A stretch of DNA of 5,689 bases from Desulfobacterales bacterium (lineage in GTDB: Bacteria > Desulfobacterota > Desulfobacteria > Desulfobacterales > JAFDCJ01): NCBI GenBank assembly GCA_029932495.1, contig JAOZPY010000201.1, positions 1 through 5,689 of the forward strand. The letters are read 5' to 3'. The notes below the pieces were generated by a model. The model saw only the letters and a program-made list of their open reading frames with translations. It did not search any database and was not told where the DNA came from. Positions 1 through 5,689 of the stretch are shown here, piece after piece (position 1 is the stretch's first letter; the number at the start of each line of letters is the position of its first letter). The position numbers were made by a program, and so were the translations under genes.

Positions 1-2772
1 TTTACCTGGGTGGCCACCGCCGAGGCCGCCCTGGCGGCCCTGGAAGAAAAAAAATTTGACATGGTAATCACCATGCTCCAGCTGGTGGACATGGATGCGT
101 TTGTGCTGGGACGGGAAGTGAAAAAAATCGATCCCGAACTGCCTGTTATCCTATTGACCCAAAGTGTGATGCCGGCGGAACAATCCAGCCGGGTGTTCAC
201 GCAGCCGCCGGGAATTGACCGGACCTTTATCTGGTCGGGGGACACGGATATCCTGGTGGCCCTGGTCAAAAGCGCCGAAGACGCGATGAACGTGGCCCAC
301 GATACGCAGTCCGCCGGCATTCGGGTCATTTTATTCGTGGAGGACTCCCCGCTTTACATTTCAACTCTGCTGCCCGTGCTTTACCGCGAGCTGGTCAGCC
401 AGACCCAGGAGCTGCTTGAAGAAGGGCTCAACCAGGAGCACCGGCTGCTCACCATGCGTGCGCGTCCCAAAATTTTGGTGGCCCGCAATTATGAAGAGGC
501 GCTGCAGTTATACGAAACCTATGAACCCTACCTGCTGGGGGCTATTTCCGATGTGCGTTTCCCGCACAACGGCCGGGTGGATGATAACGCCGGCGTGACT
601 TTTTTATCCCGAATCAAAAATGAACGCTTCGATATCCCGCTGCTGCTGACCAGCTCCGAGCCGTCCAACGCTGAAAAAGCCGTGCGGATTCCGGCTGTGT
701 TTGTGGACAAAAACTCCCCCTCGCTGATTGCCGAAGTGCATGCGTTTTTCGCGGATCAGCTGGGATTTGGTGATTTTGTTTTTCGCAGCCCTGACGGACG
801 GGAGATTGCCCGGGCATCGAACATGCGTTCTTTTGAAAAGCAGCTGCAAAATATTCCGGATGACTGCTTTATGTACCACACCAGCCGCAATGATTTTTCC
901 CGCTGGTTTTTTGCACGGACGGAAATCATGCTGGCTTCCAAGATGCGTCCCATCCGCATGGATGATTTTTCCAATGTCAACAGTCACCGGCAGTACCTGC
1001 TTTCGATTATTCAGGTCCGCCGCCGTCGTCGCCAAAAAGGAGTGGTGGTCAATTTCGAGGCCGGGGAGTTCGATCCGGATACGGAATTTTTTAAAATCGG
1101 CAATGGGTCTCTGGGCGGCAAGGCCCGGGGCCTGGCGTTTGTATCCAATCTGCTGCAGCGGCTCCCGACGATCCGTAAAAAATTTAAAGACGTCAACCTG
1201 TTTATTCCCCAGACCATGGTCATCACCACTGATGGTTTTGACGCCTTTGTAGAAGAAAATAATCTGAAGAGATTTTCCAAGGCGGACGTTGCCGACGAAG
1301 CGGTGGCCGATGCTTTCTGCCAGGCGAAATTTCCCCAATGGATTGCCGACGATCTGCGGGCGTATCTGGAAAAAATTTCCTACCCGCTGGCGGTGCGTTC
1401 GTCCAGCCTGCTGGAAGATGCTCAGTTTCGCGCCTATGCGGGACTTTACCGGACCTATATGCTGGCCAATGACAATCCGGATCTGGATACCCGGCTGCAT
1501 CACCTACTGACCGCCATCAAACTGGTGTATGCCTCCACCTACTTTCAGGATCCCAAGGCCTTTTCCCGCCGGGTGGGCCAGCGCACCGAAGAAGAGAAAA
1601 TGGCGGTGATCATCCAGCAGCTGGTGGGGGAGCGCTACGGTGACTATTTTTATCCCGCCATCTCCGGGGTGGCCCAGTCCCATAATTACTACCCGTTTGC
1701 CAAGATGAAACCGGAAGAAGGCATCGCCACCGTGGCCATGGGGCTGGGAAAAACAGTGATGAGCGGAGAAAAGGCCCTGCGGTTTTCTCCGAAGTATCCC
1801 CACATCCTGCCCCAGCGCACAAGCGTGGAAGATATTCTTGAAAATTGCCAGCGTTTTTTCTACTCATTGAAGATGGGGGATTTGCGCCGCGAATGCGGGA
1901 TTTCAGAAGAGGACAACCTTGCCAAGCGCGAAGTCGACGATGTTTTCGATGATCCCCCCATGAAACTGCTTGCCAGTACATATATCCCCGATGATCACCG
2001 GATTCGAGACACCACGGCCATTGCCGGCTACCGGGTGCTTACCTTTGCCCAGGTGCTTAAATACGACCTGTTTCCCTTGGCCGAACTGCTTTCAGAAGCT
2101 TTGCAGATGGGCCATGAGGGGATGGGCTGTCCGGTGGAACTGGAGTTTTCCGTCAACTGGCCCCAGGCAAAAGACCGACCGGTCGAGTTTGCCTTTTTAC
2201 AGCTGCGGCCCATGACCGCGCGGGCGGAGCTTGACCAGGTGCAAATCAGCACAGCAGAAGTTGCCCGGGCTTTTTGCCGCTCGCATCACGCGCTCGGAAA
2301 CGCGGAAAAATCCGATATGGCCGACATTTTATACGTGAAGCCGGACGTTTTCGAGGCCCGCCACACCCGGGAGGTTGCCCGCCAGATCGCGGAGCTCAAT
2401 GGAGACCTGTTGCGCGAGGATCGAAAATATCTTCTCATTGGTCCCGGCCGGTGGGGATCGGCCGACCACTGGCTGGGAATCCCGGTCAGCTGGGCGGACA
2501 TTTGCGGGGTGGGCGCGATGGTGGAAACTTTTTCCGCCCAGTTGAAGGCCGAACCCTCCCAAGGCTCGCATTTTTTTCACAATATCTCAACACTGGGGAT
2601 CAACTATGTCACGGTTTCAGATGACCAGGAAGATTTTTTCGACTGGCAGTGGCTGACATCATTGCCCGTGATCAAAGAAACCGCCTTTGTCGCCCGCATT
2701 ACCCTGGATGAGCCCTTTGTGCTGAAAGTGGATGGGAGAACTTCGCGCTGCGTGATGTATATGCAAGCGTGA
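1..2772 (+). CDS. Receiver/PPDK_N hybrid regulatory protein (PEP/pyruvate-binding domain protein), 5' partial
   Basis: The reading frame is open to the left edge, so the true start lies upstream. The GTG at base 10 falls inside a receiver fold and is unlikely to be the start. Residues below are numbered from that GTG. Residues 1-95 are the end of a receiver domain with Met22 at the phospho-Asp position. Residues 104-250 are a second receiver with the acidic pair E111/D112, phosphoacceptor D181, T214 and K234. Residues 255-350 form a linker domain ending in a basic run (VRRRRRQKG). Residues 360-735 match the ATP-binding domain of pyruvate phosphate dikinase/PEP synthase: LGGK (K371), AVRSSS (R463), ELE (E710, E712) and QLRP (Q731, R733). 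The usual TSHAA phosphohistidine domain and PEP/pyruvate barrel are absent. Instead about 180 residues follow with GPGRWGS (811-817) and QGSHFFHN. It is probably a cytosolic signalling protein that binds ATP in response to phosphorylation. The domain calls are firm; the reaction and partner are unknown. The next gene is convergent. Confidence 0.92.
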   Translation, partial: FTWVATAEAALAALEEKKFDMVITMLQLVDMDAFVLGREVKKIDPELPVILLTQSVMPAEQSSRVFTQPPGIDRTFIWSGDTDILVALVKSAEDAMNVAHDTQSAGIRVILFVEDSPLYISTLLPVLYRELVSQTQELLEEGLNQEHRLLTMRARPKILVARNYEEALQLYETYEPYLLGAISDVRFPHNGRVDDNAGVTFLSRIKNERFDIPLLLTSSEPSNAEKAVRIPAVFVDKNSPSLIAEVHAFFADQLGFGDFVFRSPDGREIARASNMRSFEKQLQNIPDDCFMYHTSRNDFSRWFFARTEIMLASKMRPIRMDDFSNVNSHRQYLLSIIQVRRRRRQKGVVVNFEAGEFDPDTEFFKIGNGSLGGKARGLAFVSNLLQRLPTIRKKFKDVNLFIPQTMVITTDGFDAFVEENNLKRFSKADVADEAVADAFCQAKFPQWIADDLRAYLEKISYPLAVRSSSLLEDAQFRAYAGLYRTYMLANDNPDLDTRLHHLLTAIKLVYASTYFQDPKAFSRRVGQRTEEEKMAVIIQQLVGERYGDYFYPAISGVAQSHNYYPFAKMKPEEGIATVAMGLGKTVMSGEKALRFSPKYPHILPQRTSVEDILENCQRFFYSLKMGDLRRECGISEEDNLAKREVDDVFDDPPMKLLASTYIPDDHRIRDTTAIAGYRVLTFAQVLKYDLFPLAELLSEALQMGHEGMGCPVELEFSVNWPQAKDRPVEFAFLQLRPMTARAELDQVQISTAEVARAFCRSHHALGNAEKSDMADILYVKPDVFEARHTREVARQIAELNGDLLREDRKYLLIGPGRWGSADHWLGIPVSWADICGVGAMVETFSAQLKAEPSQGSHFFHNISTLGINYVTVSDDQEDFFDWQWLTSLPVIKETAFVARITLDEPFVLKVDGRTSRCVMYMQA

Positions 2773-2848
2773 CAAAGCGGGTAGAGCCCCCGGGCGAGTT
2801 GGACATCTATCCTGCCGGATGATTTAGATTAAGAAGGAAATGGCGTTT

Positions 2849-4084
2849 TTATATGCTGTAATGGTTCTGCACCTGCCCGCGGTATTCCACGCCCAGAATG
2901 CTTACATCATCGTCGGGTTTCGCGTGCCGGCGAAAATCCAGTGTGCTGTTGTAGATCGAAGCGACCAGCTCCTTTATGGGCTGATGGTGATATTTCCGGA
3001 GGCTGTCATAAAATCGCTGTTTTCCAAAAAAAGCGCCGGCCGGGTTTCGGTTTTCCAGCAACCCGTCGGTATACAGCAGGATCTTGTCGCCTTTTTCCAG
3101 CCCAAGCGTCTGCTGGCCGGCGGACTGGTCACAGTCAAGGCCGACGACAGGACCATGGTGATCAAGCGTTTCCATGGCTCCGTCTGATCGCAGCAAAACG
3201 GGTGGCGGATGACCGGCATTGCTGTATGTCAGCAAACCCTGCCGGATATCGATGGTCATACAGATAATACTGAAAAAACTGTCAAAGCGTTCGTACGGAA
3301 ATTCCCGGTAGAGTTTGGCCAGCACAAGCTCCGGTGATACCAGCTCGCAGTTGTTGCCCAGCAGACCGTCGCCGCTGTTTAGAAACTGGGAGGCGGCCAC
3401 CGAGATTAAAGCGGCCGGCACGCCATGGCCGCAAACATCCAGCATGTACAGGCCGACCTTGCGTTCATCCATGTTGTGGATGTTGAATATGTCACCGCCG
3501 ATTTGCGTACAGGGCTCGAATTCCCAGGCGACCTGCATGTTTTCAATAATCGGGGATCGGGCCGGCAGCAGGTTTTTTTGAATGGCCGCCGCGGCTTCAA
3601 GATCCTGGACAATCAGTTTCTGTTTTTTTTGCAGTTCGATTTTTTGTTTTTCAATATCCGTAACATCGTAAATGATCACCAGAAACATTTTCCGACCCTG
3701 GAACGTAATGCGGCGGGTGCTGAACTGGAGATATTTTTGCACGGGTTTGCCGTTGATAAAAAATATGCGATTCAACGGTTGCTTGTCGACGGGCGGTTTA
3801 TCGGTGAGGTTCAGGACCAGCGAGCGGCGCAGCAGGCAATTGGCGCACTGGGAGGTTTGTCCGCAGGCTTTATTTTCCCGAACGGCGTTGACGCAGCCGG
3901 CGATTTCACCAAAGCCTGCTTCCAGGATGGAGTCTGCGGCATTGTCGAAAAGATCCAGAAAAGATTTGTTGAATTGATGAATCTTCAGCTTTTCATCGGC
4001 AACCAGTACCGCCGAGTCCATATTGTCGAGCAGGAGATTTAAAAATTCGTTGGATTCTTTTAAATTTTGCAATTCGGTCGGCAT
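2849..4084 (-). CDS. PAS-domain SpoIIE/RsbU-type PP2C serine phosphatase
   Basis: This is a 411-residue soluble protein with no signal peptide or membrane segment. Residues 12-140 form a PAS sensor domain ending in the usual YDVTDIE exit motif. The PAS holds a cysteine cluster (C64, C74, C80, C83; spacing C-x9-C-x5-C-x2-C) that could bind a metal or Fe-S centre. Residues 141-175 are a charged helical linker (EKQKIELQKKQK) leading to AAIQKNLLP, the typical entry to RsbU-type phosphatases. Residues 185-400 are the PP2C domain. Its metal-binding acidic motifs are all present: GGD (D198), LDVCGHG (D216), SNAGHPPP, YTDG (D340) and KPDDD (D391/D392). Family knowledge says such enzymes dephosphorylate a phosphoserine on a STAS anti-anti-sigma protein, which frees a sigma factor or a related output. 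No such target gene is in the window. The ATG at 4084 is chosen because AAGGAGAGG lies 11 bases upstream and the PAS begins soon after it. Catalytic activity and the sensed signal are inferences. Confidence 0.95.
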   Translation of the reverse strand: MPTELQNLKESNEFLNLLLDNMDSAVLVADEKLKIHQFNKSFLDLFDNAADSILEAGFGEIAGCVNAVRENKACGQTSQCANCLLRRSLVLNLTDKPPVDKQPLNRIFFINGKPVQKYLQFSTRRITFQGRKMFLVIIYDVTDIEKQKIELQKKQKLIVQDLEAAAAIQKNLLPARSPIIENMQVAWEFEPCTQIGGDIFNIHNMDERKVGLYMLDVCGHGVPAALISVAASQFLNSGDGLLGNNCELVSPELVLAKLYREFPYERFDSFFSIICMTIDIRQGLLTYSNAGHPPPVLLRSDGAMETLDHHGPVVGLDCDQSAGQQTLGLEKGDKILLYTDGLLENRNPAGAFFGKQRFYDSLRKYHHQPIKELVASIYNSTLDFRRHAKPDDDVSILGVEYRGQVQNHYSI

Positions 4085-4095
4085 GGCGTAACGAT

Positions 4096-4104
4096 CCTCT
4101 CCTT
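4096..4104 (-). promoter_or_regulatory. Ribosome binding site of the PAS-SpoIIE phosphatase gene
   Basis: On the minus strand this reads AAGGAGAGG, a strong Shine-Dalgarno match. Eleven bases separate it from the ATG whose first base is 4084. It supports that start over later in-frame codons. Confidence 0.75.
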
Positions 4105-4130
4105 CAAAAGGAAATTTTCATGCTGATTTC

Positions 4131-4160
4131 ATAATATAGCTCAATAATGGCAATTGTAAA
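4131..4160 (-). promoter_or_regulatory. Candidate sigma70-type promoter of the phosphatase gene
   Basis: On the minus strand, TTTACA (4155-4160) is a five-of-six match to the -35 box. It is followed after 16 bases by TATATT (4133-4138) or after 18 bases by TATTAT (4131-4136), each a five-of-six -10 match. A transcript starting near 4125 would have a leader of about 40 bases that includes the ribosome binding site. The region is AT-rich compared with the genes beside it, so chance matches are more likely than usual. The call is a sequence match only. Confidence 0.4.
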
Positions 4161-4263
4161 TGATTGCGCTTTTAACAGAGGTCTTTTTTATTATGAGCGT
4201 TTTCCTTCACCATGGCCACCCTCCAACAAAGCCTTTCGTTGCCAATCTGTTTTATGCTATTGA

Positions 4264-5637
4264 GTGTCCATCTACGAACTGTCGCAGGACACTTTCAGGA
4301 CAATCGAAGGTGAAGGAAACTGGATATTGAAAAAAACGCCCAAGGGGACAAAGTCACTGCTCACCGCCCTGGTGGCCAACCGGTCCGGGGAGATTTTTGA
4401 ACTCGACGGCTATGCGGCCGTGGGAATGGCGGATCAACGGGTCCAGCCACTGTCAGTGGCAGACACCCGCAACCTGCCTTACGGCAGCGAATTGATGTTT
4501 TTGCCTGATCGCCGGCCGATTGTGCTCAACCGGCGCACCGGCAAGCTGGAAGTCCTGCAGGAAAATCCCTATGCACCGGGGCAACCGCTTTTTCCGGTGG
4601 CGGCTTTTAATTCTCCCGGGTACGTGGTTGCGGCCATCAGCGGTTTTCATGAAAATAACAGGGCCGAGCCGCTGCCCCTGTTTTCTTACGGGGCGGTGGG
4701 ATGGCACCGGGGCAAATTCAGATCCGCCGTCATCCGGGTGGATGCCGAAAGGCGCCAGGATCTCAGGTTGATGAAACATGAGGATGTCGTGGCCGGCATC
4801 GAGCGCATGCGTCGGCGGATGCCGCAAAACCGCCTGCGGGCGCACCTGGAAAAATGCGCTCTGGAATACGGCTGTCCAGCCGCCAAAAACTTTTTCCTGG
4901 GTCGCTGTGAAGCGCCGCTGCCCACCGCCCGGCAATGCAATGCCCGCTGCCTGGGGTGCCTTTCCCTGCAGCAGCATTCAGGGATTTCCAACAGTCAGCA
5001 GCGTATCGCCTTTACCCCCACGGCCGGGGAAATCGTGGAGGTGGCCCTGGCTCATATCAAGCGGGTGAAACACAGCGTGGTCAGCTTCGGTCAGGGCTGT
5101 GAAGGTGATCCCCTGCTGGCTTTTCGGGTCATTAAACCGGCCATTGCGCAGATTCGCCGGCAAACCGGCCGCGGGACCATTAATATGAACACCAACGGCA
5201 GCCTGCCCGACCGCCTCGGGCTGCTTTTTAATGCCGGCCTGGACAGTATCCGCATCAGCATCAACAGTGTTCGCAAAAAATGCTATGAGGCCTATTTCCG
5301 GCCCCGGGACTATGGCTTTTCCGATGTGCTCAAAAGCATCGACCTGGCACTTGCACGCGGCAAATTTGTGGCCCTCAACTACTTGAACATGCCCGGTTTT
5401 ACCGACAGCCCGGCGGAGGTGGCGGCACTGGGTCGGTTTCTGGAAAAATTTCCCATTCACATGATCCAATGGCGCAATCTGAATTTTGACCCCTTGCGGT
5501 ACTGGCAGGCCATGAACCGGGTGGATGCAGGAGGTAGACCGGTGGGTATGCAAACCGTGCTGGAGCAGATTCGAAAACAGTTTCCCCGGTTGAAGTACGG
5601 ATATTTCAATCCGCCCAAAGAACGTTTTGCAAATTAG
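4264..5637 (+). CDS. Radical SAM protein with an uncharacterised N-terminal domain
   Basis: This is a 457-residue protein. A radical SAM core begins near residue 215 with the canonical cluster motif CNARCLGC (C225, C229, C232), whose cysteines bind a [4Fe-4S] cluster that cleaves S-adenosylmethionine. Later core elements are visible: SFGQGCEGDP (274-283, the GGEP-like SAM-binding stretch), TINMNTNGSLP (305-315), SIRISINS (328-335), YEAYFRP and VALNYLNMPG. No cysteine follows C340, so a C-terminal SPASM-type auxiliary cluster is not expected. The first 215 residues match no domain I can name, but contain motifs that look conserved (LPYGSELMFLPDR, FPVAAFNSPGY, FSYGAVGW). Three more cysteines (C198, C204, C215) precede the cluster. 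The substrate is unknown. An in-frame TGA directly before the GTG at 4264 limits the start, and that GTG has no clear ribosome binding site. TTG at 4327 has AAGGA nine bases upstream and is a real alternative. The gene is divergent from the phosphatase. Confidence 0.92.
   Translation: MSIYELSQDTFRTIEGEGNWILKKTPKGTKSLLTALVANRSGEIFELDGYAAVGMADQRVQPLSVADTRNLPYGSELMFLPDRRPIVLNRRTGKLEVLQENPYAPGQPLFPVAAFNSPGYVVAAISGFHENNRAEPLPLFSYGAVGWHRGKFRSAVIRVDAERRQDLRLMKHEDVVAGIERMRRRMPQNRLRAHLEKCALEYGCPAAKNFFLGRCEAPLPTARQCNARCLGCLSLQQHSGISNSQQRIAFTPTAGEIVEVALAHIKRVKHSVVSFGQGCEGDPLLAFRVIKPAIAQIRRQTGRGTINMNTNGSLPDRLGLLFNAGLDSIRISINSVRKKCYEAYFRPRDYGFSDVLKSIDLALARGKFVALNYLNMPGFTDSPAEVAALGRFLEKFPIHMIQWRNLNFDPLRYWQAMNRVDAGGRPVGMQTVLEQIRKQFPRLKYGYFNPPKERFAN
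4313..4329 (+). promoter_or_regulatory. Alternative start signal (AAGGA plus TTG) within the radical SAM gene
   Basis: AAGGA at 4313-4317 is followed after nine bases by an in-frame TTG at 4327-4329. The upstream GTG at 4264 lacks a comparable ribosome binding site. If TTG is used, the protein loses 21 residues (MSIYELSQ to GEGNWI), none of which belong to the radical SAM core. It is listed because it bears on the true start; the choice is unresolved. Confidence 0.3.
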
Positions 5638-5660
5638 CTAAAATGGTTTTATTTGCCCCT

Positions 5661-5682
5661 GCCTCCGGCCCGCCGAAGGCGG
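5661..5682. repeat. GC-rich imperfect palindrome downstream of the radical SAM gene
   Basis: GCCTCCGG (5661-5668) and CCGAAGGC (5673-5680) can pair over eight positions with one mismatch around a four-base loop. An alternative fold pairs CCGCC (5670-5674) with GGCGG (5678-5682) around GAA. It starts 23 bases after the stop codon, but no T-run follows on either strand, so it is not a classical intrinsic terminator. It may be part of a longer intergenic repeat cut by the window edge, or a structure protecting the transcript end. Confidence 0.45.
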
Positions 5683-5689
5683 AATACGG

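Noticed and set aside
10..12. GTG as the true start of the first gene
   Set aside because: The frame is open to base 1, and the codons before and after it continue a receiver domain whose first half is missing. The gene must begin upstream of the window.
604..1503. A 299-codon open frame on the minus strand
   Set aside because: It lies fully antisense to the receiver/PPDK_N gene, whose protein shows clear domains across this stretch. The antisense product has no recognisable motif.
2773..2848. Possible bidirectional terminator between the convergent genes
   Set aside because: Only short pairings are present (for example CGGG 2778-2781 with CCCG 2789-2792, and ATCC/GGAT near 2808-2820). None has a following T-run, so no terminator can be supported.
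3425..4042. A 205-codon open frame on the plus strand
   Set aside because: It is antisense to the PAS-SpoIIE phosphatase gene, whose PAS and PP2C motifs explain this stretch. Its product looks like shadow translation.
4148..4167. Possible sigma54 promoter (TGGCA ... TTGC) in the divergent spacer
   Set aside because: The distance between the GG and GC elements is about five bases longer than sigma54 promoters allow.
4164..4194. Possible plus-strand promoter for the radical SAM gene (TTGCGC, 19 bases, TATTAT)
   Set aside because: The -10 box is good, but the -35 match is weak and the 19-base spacer is long. It is not strong enough to annotate.
4978..5553. A 191-codon open frame on the minus strand
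   Set aside because: It is antisense to the radical SAM core, and its product shows no domain or plausible start context.

Overview
The window holds three protein-coding genes, one of them cut by the left edge. No RNA genes, CRISPR arrays or insertion sequences were seen. The DNA is moderately GC-rich with even codon use. The gene types (a receiver/PPDK_N hybrid, a PAS-SpoIIE phosphatase with a Cys-rich PAS, and an unusual radical SAM protein) fit an anaerobic, signalling-rich bacterium. They resemble proteins I associate with Desulfobacterota such as Desulfobacterales. This placement is recalled resemblance, not a search result.

Layout: bases 1-2772 (+) encode the C-terminal 923 residues of a large regulatory protein. 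It has a degenerate receiver, a second receiver with its key residues intact, a linker domain, a pyruvate-phosphate-dikinase-type ATP-binding domain (PPDK_N), and an unassigned C-terminal domain with a GPGRWGS motif. A 76-base gap separates it from a convergent gene at 2849-4084 (-). That gene encodes a PAS domain with four clustered cysteines, a short helical linker and a SpoIIE/RsbU-type PP2C serine phosphatase. Its start has a good ribosome binding site and a plausible sigma70-type promoter. A 179-base divergent spacer (4085-4263) follows, then a 457-residue radical SAM protein at 4264-5637 (+). In that protein the CxxxCxxC cluster lies in the middle, behind a roughly 215-residue N-terminal region. 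The window ends in a small GC-rich palindrome.

How they may work together: the first two genes are signalling proteins. One carries receivers coupled to a nucleotide-binding domain, and the other is a sensor-controlled phosphatase, probably acting on a phosphorylated STAS-type (anti-anti-sigma) protein that is not in this window. The radical SAM gene is divergent from the phosphatase, so the two could share regulatory DNA. No direct functional link between the three is proven by the sequence. The most unusual items are the PPDK_N protein that lacks the usual phosphohistidine and PEP-binding domains, the Cys-rich PAS, and the radical SAM protein with an uncharacterised N-terminal domain.
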